A stretch of DNA of 64,000 bases from positions 1 to 64,000 of the forward strand of contig NZ_BMGA01000001.1 in the NCBI RefSeq assembly GCF_014639535.1. The letters run 5' to 3'. The notes below the pieces were generated by a model. It searched no databases and was not told where the DNA came from. It was given only the letters and a program-made list of their open reading frames with translations. The first letter of the stretch is position 1; every line of letters starts with the position of its first letter. This DNA comes from Flavobacterium palustre. Its GTDB lineage: Bacteria; Bacteroidota; Bacteroidia; Flavobacteriales; Flavobacteriaceae. This document shows, in pieces, positions 17,273 through 27,581 of this stretch. Both the position numbers and the translations under genes were made by a program.

Positions 17273-18379
17273 TTAATATAGATTTCTTTTATATTCCGTG
17301 TTAATAAAAATTCCCTTGTAGGGTAAAAATAAATCAGAATAAACGGATATTGATTGAAAAAATAAATAAATCGAATAGGCAAACACTATTAGCACAATAT
17401 ATTTCCGATCAGCTTTTACAGTAAATAAAAGCAATTGGCTAGCAATCAAAAACACTTCCATAACATTAAAATACAAACTTCCTCTATTCACTAATATTGT
17501 TAAAGAACTTGAAAACAAAAAGTAAAAACATAAACCAAATAGAAATCCATTAAATAATATTTTATACTCTTTAAACTTAGATACTATAGCATCATAATTT
17601 ACAAAAAAAAGTATAAAATAAAGTAATCTTCTAATTAAACCAACTAAAGTTAAACTATCACCGCCAGTTCCAATTTCTGAATAAACATCCACTTTTGAGA
17701 GTGATGCACCTCCCAAGAAATTACCAACGCCTGAAAAAAGCACATTGGGTAAAGATGTTTTTCCAATTATAAATGCTAACAATAAAACTGAAATAATTTG
17801 ATATTTTTTAAGATCTCTATATAAAAAATAATATACAATAAAAATGATTGCTGTTGTATGAAATAAAAATGCAATAAAAACTAGAATAAAAAATTTGACT
17901 GCTTTTCTTTCAATTGCAAATTTTAAAGAATACAAACAGATTGCCAAAGCAAGTAATTGTCTATTTGATCCCAAAACACCAATATTTGTAACATAAAATA
18001 AAAGTAAAGACAAAAATGGGAATGGACTTAATTTTTTATTTGCTTGGAATATTAAATAATAATAAATAATCGCATGAAAAAGCAAAAAAATTGTATAGTT
18101 ATTTGTTAAACTACGAATTAAAAAGGTAAAAAAACCATACCCTATTTCAAATCCTATAACACTATTTACTAAAACTATATCAATATCTACCGTATCTTGA
18201 AAATTATTATAGTACGACATCCAATCTGTACCTGTTTCCCATCTTAATCCAATTTGCAGAACTATAAGAACATATAAAATTGAATACATAAATTTATATT
18301 CAACATTTGTTAATTTACAACGAAGTTCAACAAGAGCAAATAAAGAAATAAGTACAATTGTACATATATAGATTTCCAT
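17273..18379 (-). CDS. wzy: EpsG/Wzy-like O-antigen polymerase
   Basis: A 368-residue protein with about ten membrane segments and the EpsG-type signature LRWETGTDWMSYYNNF near residue 47. It is the only polymerase candidate among the polytopic proteins of the locus; the other two are the flippase and the WecA-like enzyme. It should polymerise undecaprenyl-linked repeat units in the periplasm after Wzx export. Sequence is AT-rich and fast-evolving, as is usual for Wzy. Confidence 0.78.
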   Translation of the reverse strand: MEIYICTIVLISLFALVELRCKLTNVEYKFMYSILYVLIVLQIGLRWETGTDWMSYYNNFQDTVDIDIVLVNSVIGFEIGYGFFTFLIRSLTNNYTIFLLFHAIIYYYLIFQANKKLSPFPFLSLLLFYVTNIGVLGSNRQLLALAICLYSLKFAIERKAVKFFILVFIAFLFHTTAIIFIVYYFLYRDLKKYQIISVLLLAFIIGKTSLPNVLFSGVGNFLGGASLSKVDVYSEIGTGGDSLTLVGLIRRLLYFILFFVNYDAIVSKFKEYKILFNGFLFGLCFYFLFSSSLTILVNRGSLYFNVMEVFLIASQLLLFTVKADRKYIVLIVFAYSIYLFFQSISVYSDLFLPYKGIFINTEYKRNLY

Positions 18380-18386
18380 TACTTTT

Positions 18387-19202
18387 TTAAATAGATTTTA
18401 GAAAATCAAAGCCTCCTTTAAAAATAAATTTAATTTTTTCTGTTTTTTGTTTTTCAATACAGAAAACCCTTGCTATCGTTTTAAGTACTATCAATAGTGA
18501 TTGAGCATTTTTATAATTTAATGCCGTTTTCAAGCCATTTCTAACTACATAATAATATCTAATTGGTGAGGCTTCGAAATACTTATAATTAAATCCCAAA
18601 ATAGATATTGAATTTTGAACACCAGGTTCATGATTTAATATTACACTGCTAATGGCCTTAATTCCCATATCTTTTAATCTTGCACGAAGACAATATTCAT
18701 AATCTACAAAATCAATAAAGTAATCTTCATTATAGGGCCCAAGCTTAATATAATTTGATAATTTTACCAAATTTCCAGATTGTGGAGCTATAATGGGATC
18801 AGATAATATTTTATTTTCAGTGTTTGTATCATTATAATAAGCATAAGCCGGTATTAAAGCAATAAGGTTAGTACAATCATTAGAATTTATATAATTTCTA
18901 TATCCTGTAAAATCTGTTAAAAAACAGCTATCCTGATCCATGGTTAGTACCCATTCGCTTTTGTTTTTCTGAGTATATTCAAATCCGATATTCAGTGCAG
19001 CTGCAATACCCTTATTGCCGTTCATATCATGATAAACAAACTCGTTATCATTACATAAAGTTTTAATTTCTTTTTTTTTAGCACAATCAGTTGAATTATC
19101 AACTACTATTATTTCATCTACACTATTTTTATAAGAACTAATATTCTGAAATAGTAAGTTGCAATTTGGATTAAATGATATGATTACCGCTGAAATTTTC
19201 AT
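18387..19202 (-). CDS. GT2-family glycosyltransferase
   Basis: A 271-residue GT-A enzyme. VIISFNPNCNLL opens the domain and D89-Q90-D91 (WVLTMDQDS) is the metal-binding DxD. The IDFVDYEYCLRAR motif resembles rhamnosyltransferase-like GT2 members. It follows the adjacent GT4 gene at 19206 by 3 bases. Specific sugar unknown. Confidence 0.85.
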   Translation of the reverse strand: MKISAVIISFNPNCNLLFQNISSYKNSVDEIIVVDNSTDCAKKKEIKTLCNDNEFVYHDMNGNKGIAAALNIGFEYTQKNKSEWVLTMDQDSCFLTDFTGYRNYINSNDCTNLIALIPAYAYYNDTNTENKILSDPIIAPQSGNLVKLSNYIKLGPYNEDYFIDFVDYEYCLRARLKDMGIKAISSVILNHEPGVQNSISILGFNYKYFEASPIRYYYVVRNGLKTALNYKNAQSLLIVLKTIARVFCIEKQKTEKIKFIFKGGFDFLKSI

Positions 19203-19205
19203 AAA

Positions 19206-20219
19206 TTAGTTATTTGAAGTTAAAACTTTCGAATATAACTCCGAGTACATTTGTGCAATTGCTTCTACATTATATTTTTCGACATTTTTTAACCCAAGTT
19301 CTATTAATTCTTTTCGTAAATCGGTATTATTTATTAACTTTTTAAATCCTTCAGAAATTTTTCCTACATCAAAAGGATCTATAAGAAAATAATTTTCTCC
19401 GGCTACAGCTTTCATTGGTAAAATATTTGATGTCAAAACTGGGCGACCAACTGCCTGACCTTCTAATATTGGAACGCCAAATCCCTCATAAACACTAGGA
19501 AAACTAACAATATCGCATTCTATATATTCTTTCTGAATCTGCTCATTAGTTAAATCTATCTTGTTTGTATATTTAATCTTACACTCTTTTAAAAGATCCT
19601 CTTCTAACTTTCCAAGTTTACCAACAATTATTAAATGGCATGGTACTTCAGACAAGGCTTTTATTACATTAATTAAATTTTTATTTGGTCTAGTACCAAT
19701 ATGCAAAATACGTGGTTCTTCATTATTAAATTCTTTTGGGGTAAAAACAAATGAGTCTGAAACTGGATTAGGAATTACAATTATTTTGGAAGGATCACAA
19801 CATTTATATTTAATCAAAGAACTTCTAACTGATTCAGAAATACAGGTAACATACTTGCACTTTTTTATAGGTAGGTAGAAGAAAAAAAACCAAAAAAAAA
19901 TTTTTTTTAAACCTCTGCCCTGCTCTACCGAAATTAAATCATGTATAGTAATAATTGTTTTGGAATAAGGAAGTAAAAACGAACAATAGTGTATTACTCC
20001 AGTAATATGATTAACATCTGATTTATTTCTTTTACAATAAATTAAATTTTTAAAAATGTAATTTAATTTAATTCGGTAATAAGGAACATAAAAGTTTTTT
20101 GTAGTGAGACTTGAGTCTAATTTTGGTATTATAGAATCAAAAATCCTTTCAATACTATAATCAATACCTTCTGATCGAAAAAATATTGAAACTGTTTTTT
20201 TTTGTTTTTGTAATTCCAT
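19206..20219 (-). CDS. GT4-family glycosyltransferase
   Basis: A 337-residue GT-B enzyme. YEGFGVPILEGQAVGRPVL carries the E-x7-E active-site motif, and RILHIGTRPNKN marks the donor domain. TCISESVRSSL and HDLISVEQGRG in the N-terminal half are typical for mannosyl- or rhamnosyltransferase-like GT4 proteins. It belongs to the AT-rich core and is tightly packed with its neighbours. Confidence 0.85.
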   Translation of the reverse strand: MELQKQKKTVSIFFRSEGIDYSIERIFDSIIPKLDSSLTTKNFYVPYYRIKLNYIFKNLIYCKRNKSDVNHITGVIHYCSFLLPYSKTIITIHDLISVEQGRGLKKIFFWFFFFYLPIKKCKYVTCISESVRSSLIKYKCCDPSKIIVIPNPVSDSFVFTPKEFNNEEPRILHIGTRPNKNLINVIKALSEVPCHLIIVGKLGKLEEDLLKECKIKYTNKIDLTNEQIQKEYIECDIVSFPSVYEGFGVPILEGQAVGRPVLTSNILPMKAVAGENYFLIDPFDVGKISEGFKKLINNTDLRKELIELGLKNVEKYNVEAIAQMYSELYSKVLTSNN

Positions 20220-20281
20220 TATTTTTTGAAAAGTAAAACTTCTCTAATGTTTATATCGTTTCTTATTGAAAAAGTATTTAT

Positions 20282-21571
20282 CTAATTTCTAATTTTAAAA
20301 TTTTTAAAATATGATTTGTCTATTAAGTAAACATGATTTTCAGTTTTCGAATATAACCTCATAAGTCTTGTTAGAAGAAAAAATCTATTAGCTCCAATTA
20401 TTTTAAAAAAATAATTCAGCATTTTATTAATTAGAATAGTTTTTCGTTCTACATTATCATAATTATTAACTGAAACTTTATCATTAACAACCATGTTTTC
20501 TTTTAATATCTTATTTTTTTTCAGCTGCTGATAGAAAACGTTCGATGATTCGAAGGGATCAGAATCAATTTTACCATCTTCAAATAACCTTCTAAAGAGT
20601 TTTCTATAAATAACAGATATTTGTATCCCATTAGAAAAACTGCCATAACTGTATTTTAGTTTACTATATTTTAGAAAATCACTTTCTTTCAAATATTCTA
20701 TGTATATATCAATTGGCTGTTTATAATCTGAATAAATTTCTAGGTCTTTAATATTTGCTTGGGTTACCTTATCATCAATCAAAAACTTATAATTAAAGCC
20801 TGAAAAATGGATAAAGGTTAAAGGAAATGTATTTTTTTCTGAAGTATTAATTCTATTCTTGACTAAATACTCGTCGCATTCATATATAATTTCTCTCTCA
20901 TAAAAATTCCAAGGAGCAACATTTAATCCTAAATTTGAAGAAATTAATAATTCTTTAGAAAAAAAAGAAGGCAAAAAGTCCATCCACTTTTGATCAGTAA
21001 AATAATTTTCCATCATATTTTGAAAACATCTGTCCTCTAATCGAATTTCCCACCAATCTAACATCCTTTTGGCACTATCATCATTTTTAAGTCCTAAGAA
21101 ACCTAAATTAAACATCCCAGAATAAAACAAACTTCTTTCATTTAACTTTCCAGTATATTTTGTTTCAATAGTTGTAATATGAGGTGTAACCATTATCGAA
21201 TTTTCGACTAAATTATCATATATGCAATCTAGAGAATTATATACTAAAATGTCTGGATCAAAATAAATACAACTGTCTGGGTTATGTTTTTCAAATATGT
21301 ATTTAAAACAAGATGGCTTAATAGAAGTACAAAATTCTGTTAAGTCATATTTGAAACTCATTTGGTTCCAAGTTTGAGGTTCAATTCCAACTACATCTTT
21401 TGCTACAATAACATTTTTTGGAAGATCAAGGATATTATCTTCTTTATGAATTTCATCAGCAACAAAAATAAAAAACTCAATATCCGAATTAAATTTTTTA
21501 ATCGATTTTTCAAGCACTAGTGCTAAACCAATGTAATTTTTTGCACAAATTGTAAACGCCGCTTTTTTCAT
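20282..21571 (-). CDS. Nucleotide-diphospho-sugar transferase (GT8-like)
   Basis: A 429-residue protein. The N-terminal 220 residues look like a GT-A domain: FTICAKNYIGLALVLEKS opens it and D105-P106-D107 (YFDPDILV) is a DxD. The C-terminal part (HFSGFNYKF then Lys/Tyr-rich) resembles no domain I can name. It lies 6 bases downstream of the fucosyltransferase gene. Likely adds one sugar; linkage unknown. Confidence 0.72.
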   Translation of the reverse strand: MKKAAFTICAKNYIGLALVLEKSIKKFNSDIEFFIFVADEIHKEDNILDLPKNVIVAKDVVGIEPQTWNQMSFKYDLTEFCTSIKPSCFKYIFEKHNPDSCIYFDPDILVYNSLDCIYDNLVENSIMVTPHITTIETKYTGKLNERSLFYSGMFNLGFLGLKNDDSAKRMLDWWEIRLEDRCFQNMMENYFTDQKWMDFLPSFFSKELLISSNLGLNVAPWNFYEREIIYECDEYLVKNRINTSEKNTFPLTFIHFSGFNYKFLIDDKVTQANIKDLEIYSDYKQPIDIYIEYLKESDFLKYSKLKYSYGSFSNGIQISVIYRKLFRRLFEDGKIDSDPFESSNVFYQQLKKNKILKENMVVNDKVSVNNYDNVERKTILINKMLNYFFKIIGANRFFLLTRLMRLYSKTENHVYLIDKSYFKNFKIRN

Positions 21572-21577
21572 TATCTA

Positions 21578-22456
21578 TTAATAATCTGAAATTTTAACCC
21601 AAGACTCTGGGTAGACATCAGTATGTTTATCGTTATTTAAAAATCTAGAGGGTGAAATAATAATTTTTTGAGGATTCTTGTTTAACCAAGCGCCCCACCA
21701 ACTAAAAGTACTATTAGGAATTATATTATGCTTACACAAACTCATAAGATACATATCCTTCCAAGAATTTTTACCTGTATTCCACGTTACATAAGTCACT
21801 GTCGAAATCGATAAATTTTGTTTTACCCATTCCATGTCGTTTGAAAATACAAAAAAATGAGGGGTCTCAATTTTACTTTCTATGTTACTTATAGCTTTTT
21901 GAAAGTACTCTTTGGTACAAACTCCTCCAAATAGATTTACATTCGCCGAATTAAGAAAATCACCTCTTCTTACGTGTATAGATACAGAATTGCAATTGGC
22001 GATAATCTTACTGTGCTCAATATTTTCTGCTTCTTCTACATCGTCAAACTTAAAAGCCGACAGCAATGCCTCTTTTTCATTAAAAAAATACTTTTCAGTA
22101 TGCCAACCCCCATAGTAAAATGTAATCCCTTTTGAGGCTTTCAAATAATCTTCATTAAAGCTATAATCAAAATCTTCTCGAACAATTTTACAATTAAGAA
22201 TCTTTAATATTCTTTTCAATGGTATAGTAACTACTTTTATTTTATCTGTTAGTAATATTCTAAATAAAATATACAGTAATTTTTTAATCATAAAATCTGT
22301 CGAAGTAATCTTAAAAACTGAATCAAGTTCGAATCCATTATGATCTCTACAAAATGAAATAAAATGAGTTGATTTATTGATGCTCTTCTTTTGTAAATAA
22401 AAGGCGTATTGAGACATTTGGTTGCCTAAACCATTAAATATAACTATTACATCCAT
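21578..22456 (-). CDS. GT11-family alpha-1,2-fucosyltransferase-like enzyme
   Basis: A 292-residue enzyme. The N-terminal GLGNQMSQYAFY (9-20), the GDP-fucose-binding HVRRGDF (161-167) and the late IPNSTFSWWGAWL motif are hallmarks of GT11. It would use GDP-L-fucose made by manC, gmd and fcl, all present in the locus. This makes fucose a predicted component of the polysaccharide. Confidence 0.9.
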   Translation of the reverse strand: MDVIVIFNGLGNQMSQYAFYLQKKSINKSTHFISFCRDHNGFELDSVFKITSTDFMIKKLLYILFRILLTDKIKVVTIPLKRILKILNCKIVREDFDYSFNEDYLKASKGITFYYGGWHTEKYFFNEKEALLSAFKFDDVEEAENIEHSKIIANCNSVSIHVRRGDFLNSANVNLFGGVCTKEYFQKAISNIESKIETPHFFVFSNDMEWVKQNLSISTVTYVTWNTGKNSWKDMYLMSLCKHNIIPNSTFSWWGAWLNKNPQKIIISPSRFLNNDKHTDVYPESWVKISDY

Positions 22457-22514
22457 CCCTATTTTCCTTGTCTTTCTTTTATCATATTTATCATATCCTA
22501 AAAAAAGCTAGTAT

Positions 22515-24092
22515 TTAACGAACACCATTTAACTTTTTGTACTTTATAAAATTTAATTTACTTAAAACTTTTAAAAACATTTCTTTTATCTCTTTTGAAA
22601 AAATTACTATTAATACAACATTTGAAATTCCAATCAATCCGGAAAAAACGGCAAAACTTAACCAATTGTCGATTTTGGGCAAGAAATAAATCCACAAAAA
22701 TGAGATACTAAAAACAATAAAAAATAAAGTACTTCCGGAAAAGACAAATTCAAGTATTTCTTTACCCCTTAATTCTATTTTGTTTACCAACAATTTATTA
22801 ATAAAATAACCATATAATATTGTTGTCGATAAAAACTCTGCAATTGGCAAAGCAATATATCCAATATATTCTATTAGAGAAAATATAATAATTAGACGCA
22901 TTACACCTCCAATTATATCAAATAAAACCGTTTTCCCAAAAACTCCCAAAGCATATAGATTCACACTCAAAAAATTAAAACGAGTGTAAAACAGCATATT
23001 AACACACAACAATATTGACAAAAGGGTACCCCCATATTTATCATTTCCAAGTAGAATCGAAACAAAACTAGAATTTAAAATAAAACTAGCTGATAAGATA
23101 AAAATCGAAAAAACATTAAAAATATAGAAAACATTGACTATATTTCTTTTTACAGAATCTTTATCACCTTCGCCTACAATTTGCGATATACTGGAGAAAA
23201 TTGATGACCCCACTGGTGCAAGAAAAGAATCGCACACTTGGTATATTCTTCCCGTAATAAAATAAACAGCAGATGCGGTCGGGTTTATAAAACTAGTTAT
23301 AATTAGTAGCTGACTGTTTGTGACTAATGACTTAGCAACTCCTCCACCAAACATAGGGAGTACTGAACGTATTAACAACTTACAATCCAATATATCAATA
23401 TCAATACGAGGAAAACTTTCTTTGACCAAAATTTTAACAAGTGCAAAACTTAAGATAAGAACACCTATTAAAGCCCTCATTAACACTCCAAGAGGAATTG
23501 CCACTACTCCCAAGCCAAAGTTCAAACCTAAAAGTGTTACTGCCAACCCTATTACAATTGAAATAATATTGGCAAATCCACTAACACTAACGCGCAATAA
23601 CGCCTGAAACACCGAAGAGATATTATGAAATAAAATGTTTAAACCAGCTCCGATAGCAGAATAAAGAAATGCAAACTGAATATTCCTATATTCATTAGGT
23701 TCTGCCTTAACCCAGTCAGAAATAAAAGGAAAAAATGCTACACCAATAATGATTAGTAAAATTACAATTGAAATAGAAATTAGCAATCCTGAACCAAGAA
23801 TTTTTGAAAAACTTTTAAAATCCTTTTGCGCATAACTGCTAGATAACTTTTGAGTCAAAACAAAAGACATCCCACCCTCTAGCAACCCCAGCATTGCTAC
23901 TATATTCCCAGATGACAAATAGGAACCATAAGTACTAACCGAAAAATATTTTAAATATAATGGCACTAAAACTAACCCATTGATTATTGCAAATGAAGCA
24001 TTTGCATAATTAAAAACAAGGTTAATTATAGCTGCCTTTTTCTTTGATAGTTGATTTGTTTTCAAACTATGATTCTTTTGGTAAATAACCAC
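22515..24092 (-). CDS. wzx: Wzx-type flippase, MATE/MOP superfamily
   Basis: A 525-residue polytopic protein with about 12-14 membrane segments. It starts at KKKAAIINLVFNYANASFAIINGLVLVP (split over the first segment), the usual polysaccharide-flippase opening. It should move the undecaprenyl-linked repeat unit across the inner membrane. The GTG start at 24092 would overlap the upstream transferase by 26 bases; a TTG at 24065 would give no overlap, so the start is uncertain. Partner of the Wzy-like protein at 17273. Confidence 0.88.
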   Translation of the reverse strand: MVIYQKNHSLKTNQLSKKKAAIINLVFNYANASFAIINGLVLVPLYLKYFSVSTYGSYLSSGNIVAMLGLLEGGMSFVLTQKLSSSYAQKDFKSFSKILGSGLLISISIVILLIIIGVAFFPFISDWVKAEPNEYRNIQFAFLYSAIGAGLNILFHNISSVFQALLRVSVSGFANIISIVIGLAVTLLGLNFGLGVVAIPLGVLMRALIGVLILSFALVKILVKESFPRIDIDILDCKLLIRSVLPMFGGGVAKSLVTNSQLLIITSFINPTASAVYFITGRIYQVCDSFLAPVGSSIFSSISQIVGEGDKDSVKRNIVNVFYIFNVFSIFILSASFILNSSFVSILLGNDKYGGTLLSILLCVNMLFYTRFNFLSVNLYALGVFGKTVLFDIIGGVMRLIIIFSLIEYIGYIALPIAEFLSTTILYGYFINKLLVNKIELRGKEILEFVFSGSTLFFIVFSISFLWIYFLPKIDNWLSFAVFSGLIGISNVVLIVIFSKEIKEMFLKVLSKLNFIKYKKLNGVR

Positions 24093-25254
24093 TAATTAAT
24101 TGCTTATATAATTTATTAGGATTATTAATGTCAAGCAAAGTTTTATAACCGCTTTCGGCTATATAATTTCTCAACTCATTATTTTGATCTAATTCAACAA
24201 TGGCCTCAGAAAATGATTTTATATCATCTGGTTCTACTACCATTGCATTTACTCTGTTTTTAAAAATATCTTTATGAACTCCAACATTAAAAATAACAAC
24301 TGGTTTTTTCATTAATAAAGCTTCACATAAGGCATACTCAGTCGAAGTTGACCACAATGAAGGCATTAAAACTGCTTTTGCATTTAAAATTGCAGTACTT
24401 AGTCCATTTTGCCAATTTACGCCATTAATAATTTCAATATTTTTATATCTAGAAAAATCCGGAGATAAATATGCCATTGGATAAATCTTAAGTTTTAAGT
24501 CAGGTAATTTGGAAAAAACCTCCATCAAAACCTGTAATCCTTTATGTGCATTAGCTTGTCCATAGAAAATAAAATAATCCTCTTCATTTTGTTCTGATTG
24601 CTTTTTTAGGAAAGTGTAATCAAATGCAATTGGAAATCTTTGAATTTTTTTTGTAGCTACACCATAACGATTCAAAATAGAATCCAATGCACTATTACTA
24701 GATAAAAACAGGTCTGCTTTAAGTGCCTTTTTATGAGTGATACTTTTTTCTATTAAACTAGGGATTGCTCGTATTGTAGTACATTTGTTAGACAATGCCT
24801 TCCAATAATTACCATTGGCGCAAAGGCTACATTGTTTACCATTTCTAAAACCAAACCCTTGAGTACAGTAGAAATGCATTGTCCAAGGTTGTAAAATTAC
24901 TTTTGCTTGTGAATTTTTTGCGACCGTTAAAAACTGGGAAGGTTTTGTATGATCAAAGGAAGCAAAATGAATCGCATCAGGCTGGAAATTATTTACTATA
25001 TCAGTAAATTCTCTTATCTCTTTAGTTGTAACTAATAAACGACTAAATCTATTCCAAAGACCTTGTCTAACCGGAAGAAATATAACTTCATTTTCGTTAT
25101 AGAAATTATCCAAATTATAATCATCTCTTTTTTCAGATAAGACAATTAATTTTACTTTGTTTTCGTCCCTTTTTAAGATTTGAGTTATGTACCTTACCAC
25201 TCTTCCACCAGATTCATAAAGATGGGACGATTCACAAACTAGTAATATATTCAT
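24067..25254 (-). CDS. GT4-family glycosyltransferase with a four-cysteine insertion
   Basis: A 395-residue GT-B enzyme. The C-terminal donor domain has MPSLWSTSTEYALCEALLM with a conserved Glu pattern. The acceptor domain holds Cys130, Cys142, Cys145 and Cys158 after H127, a C-x11-C-x2-C-x12-C pattern seen in some GT4 members that may bind a metal. First gene of the AT-rich glycosyltransferase core; overlaps wzx. Confidence 0.83.
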   Translation of the reverse strand: MNILLVCESSHLYESGGRVVRYITQILKRDENKVKLIVLSEKRDDYNLDNFYNENEVIFLPVRQGLWNRFSRLLVTTKEIREFTDIVNNFQPDAIHFASFDHTKPSQFLTVAKNSQAKVILQPWTMHFYCTQGFGFRNGKQCSLCANGNYWKALSNKCTTIRAIPSLIEKSITHKKALKADLFLSSNSALDSILNRYGVATKKIQRFPIAFDYTFLKKQSEQNEEDYFIFYGQANAHKGLQVLMEVFSKLPDLKLKIYPMAYLSPDFSRYKNIEIINGVNWQNGLSTAILNAKAVLMPSLWSTSTEYALCEALLMKKPVVIFNVGVHKDIFKNRVNAMVVEPDDIKSFSEAIVELDQNNELRNYIAESGYKTLLDINNPNKLYKQLISGYLPKES

Positions 25255-25373
25255 TCAGTAAATTTATTTTAAAATTCTAAAATACTATCAATTTCTTGAC
25301 CGACTATATAAAATTCAATCATACGTACATTTATCCTTACCTTTTTACCAATATTAGGACATTCTATTTACGA

Positions 25374-26678
25374 CTACGAATCCAAATACTCTCGAATAAC
25401 TTTGGCGATATAATCATAATGTGATTCATTTAATCCAGGCCATACTCCTAACCAAAACGACTGATTCATAATAGTATCAGTATTTTCTAAAGTACCAACT
25501 ACTCGGTGTTCAATATTAGCATAGGCAGGTTGACGCAATAAATTACCACCAAATAACAATCGAGTTCCGATTTTATTTTTCTCCAAATGCTGTACTAACA
25601 TGTGTCGATCTGCGGCATCGCCTTCTCTCAAAGTCAACAAAAATCCAAACCAAGATGGTTCTGAATTTGGAGTAGGTTCAGGTAATATAAAAACCTCTTC
25701 AAATTCTTTCATTCTTTCATACAATGCTGCGTAATTTTCCTTACGACGTTGTACAAAATGGTCAATTTTCTTGATTTGAGATACACCAAAAGCAGCCTGC
25801 ATATCGGTAACTTTTAAATTGAAACCAATGTGCGAATAGGTATATTTGTGATCATAGCCATAAGGCAAGGTTCCTAATTGTTGACCGAAACGACAGCCAC
25901 AAGTATTATCTTTCCCTGGCTCACAATAACAATCGCGGCCCCAGTCACGGAAACTTTCAGCTAATTTGGATAACTCAGGATTATTAATCAATACTGCTCC
26001 ACCTTCACCCATAGTTATGTGGTGAGCTGGATAGAACGAGAAAGTCGAAATATCCCCAAAAGTTCCCGTTTTTTGCCCTTTATAAGTAGCCCCAAGCGAA
26101 TCACAATCATCTTCCACTACCCATAAATTGTATTTTTTAGCCACACGCATCACCTCATCTAAATCAAAAGGATTTCCTAAAGAGTGTGCAATCATAATTG
26201 CTTTGGTTTTTTCACTTACCGCTGCTTCAATCATGTCTGATTTCACATTATGGGTTGCGATATCCACGTCAATGAAAACGGGGATGGCACCAAATTGAAT
26301 AATTGGATTCACGGTAGTTGGGAAACCTGCTGCCACCGTAATTACTTCATCGCCTGGTTTAATTGCTCTTTCTCCCAACTTTGGAGAGGTCAAAGCATAA
26401 AATGCCACCAAATTAGCCGAAGATCCTGAATTTACTAATAATGCTTTGTGCGCCCCAAAATAAGCAGCAAAATCTGCTTCAAAAGTATTGGCAAAACGAC
26501 CCGCTGTCAACCAACCATCCAAAGCTGCATCTACCCCCAATAAAATATCTTCCTCATCTAGTACTTTTCCTGTTACGGGAATATAATTTTCACCCGGTAT
26601 AATTAGCTGAGTGGTTTTTGCCTTTGCTATTGCTCTCAGACTATCTTGTAGAGAAGCGTCTTGTATATTTTTTAACAT
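25374..26678 (-). CDS. rfbH: CDP-6-deoxy-L-threo-D-glycero-4-hexulose-3-dehydrase (E1)
   Basis: Removes the C3 hydroxyl of CDP-4-keto-6-deoxyglucose using PMP and a 2Fe-2S cluster, with an E3 reductase. The fold is DegT-like, but the PLP lysine is replaced by His (PAHH at 217-220), the hallmark of this dehydrase. Cluster cysteines C250, C252, C260 and C262 are all present. At 434 residues it has the standard RfbH/DdhC length. The reductase candidate is at 29534, and rfbG and rfbF follow the same pathway, giving a 3,6-dideoxyhexose. Confidence 0.95.
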   Translation of the reverse strand: MLKNIQDASLQDSLRAIAKAKTTQLIIPGENYIPVTGKVLDEEDILLGVDAALDGWLTAGRFANTFEADFAAYFGAHKALLVNSGSSANLVAFYALTSPKLGERAIKPGDEVITVAAGFPTTVNPIIQFGAIPVFIDVDIATHNVKSDMIEAAVSEKTKAIMIAHSLGNPFDLDEVMRVAKKYNLWVVEDDCDSLGATYKGQKTGTFGDISTFSFYPAHHITMGEGGAVLINNPELSKLAESFRDWGRDCYCEPGKDNTCGCRFGQQLGTLPYGYDHKYTYSHIGFNLKVTDMQAAFGVSQIKKIDHFVQRRKENYAALYERMKEFEEVFILPEPTPNSEPSWFGFLLTLREGDAADRHMLVQHLEKNKIGTRLLFGGNLLRQPAYANIEHRVVGTLENTDTIMNQSFWLGVWPGLNESHYDYIAKVIREYLDS

Positions 26679-26693
26679 ATTTAAAAATTGTAT

Positions 26694-27581
26694 TTATCGT
26701 AATTCTAATTCTATCATTTTTGCTATCGCTGTTCTCAAATTATAATTTGGCTTCCAACCTAATTTAGATAAGGGACCAATATTGGCCTTTGAATCTTGAA
26801 TCTCCCCTTTTCTACTTGAAATTGCTCCAAAAACTAATTTTGATTTTGATTTCGTTAGCTCTGCCATTAATTCAACAAATTGACGAACAGCTACTGACTC
26901 CCCTCTTCCGACTTCAAACTCGGTAACACTAGCAATTGAGTCAATATTATTAAGTACTTTTAAGTAAGCATTTACTACATCCTCTATATAAACAAAATCT
27001 CTTTTTTGCGTTCCATCTGTTAATAAAATTTCATTTTCAGATTTTAATAACTTATGCAAAACCTCAGTTACAAATTTATTCTCGGAATCAAATTCGCCAA
27101 AGATATGTTCTAATCTTAGATTAACAGCTTTAATTTCTTTCCTTTTGCTAAATAAATAATTTAAAAAATATTTTTTAGAATTTGTGTATTCATTCAGATA
27201 AGACAAATCGGAAAATTCAGATTTTCCAAAAAAAGTATCGGAGTTAATAAATGATTTCAAACCATGTTCTAAACCATTTTCAATCAATCTAATTGGAAAA
27301 ATTATATTCGTCATTAGAACATCAGAAGCCTTCAAATTTCTCCCATATTCAGTTGCGGTATGAATAATTGTATCTATATTATGTTTCTCAAACAATTCAT
27401 TCAAATTATTTAGTTTTTCATCAACATAAAATAACTCAAAACTACTATTGACATCTTGAATTCTAGACAAATTAGACTCTTTACGAACTAAAGCAATAAC
27501 ATTGTACCCTGAATCAACTAATCTTATTAAAATTTTACTTCCTAAAAAACCTGTTGCTCCAGTTAATAAAATTTTATTCAT
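26694..27581 (-). CDS. SDR for the last step of CDP-3,6-dideoxyhexose synthesis (RfbJ/RfbS-like)
   Basis: A 295-residue extended SDR with GATGFLG (8-14), S114, and Y132/K136 (YTNSK). Its place inside an rfbF-G-H set suggests a CDP-abequose, CDP-paratose or related synthase that reduces the 4-keto group, possibly with epimerisation. Which stereoisomer is made cannot be decided from the sequence alone. Its start overlaps the end of rfbG by 8 bases. Confidence 0.78.
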   Translation of the reverse strand: MNKILLTGATGFLGSKILIRLVDSGYNVIALVRKESNLSRIQDVNSSFELFYVDEKLNNLNELFEKHNIDTIIHTATEYGRNLKASDVLMTNIIFPIRLIENGLEHGLKSFINSDTFFGKSEFSDLSYLNEYTNSKKYFLNYLFSKRKEIKAVNLRLEHIFGEFDSENKFVTEVLHKLLKSENEILLTDGTQKRDFVYIEDVVNAYLKVLNNIDSIASVTEFEVGRGESVAVRQFVELMAELTKSKSKLVFGAISSRKGEIQDSKANIGPLSKLGWKPNYNLRTAIAKMIELELR

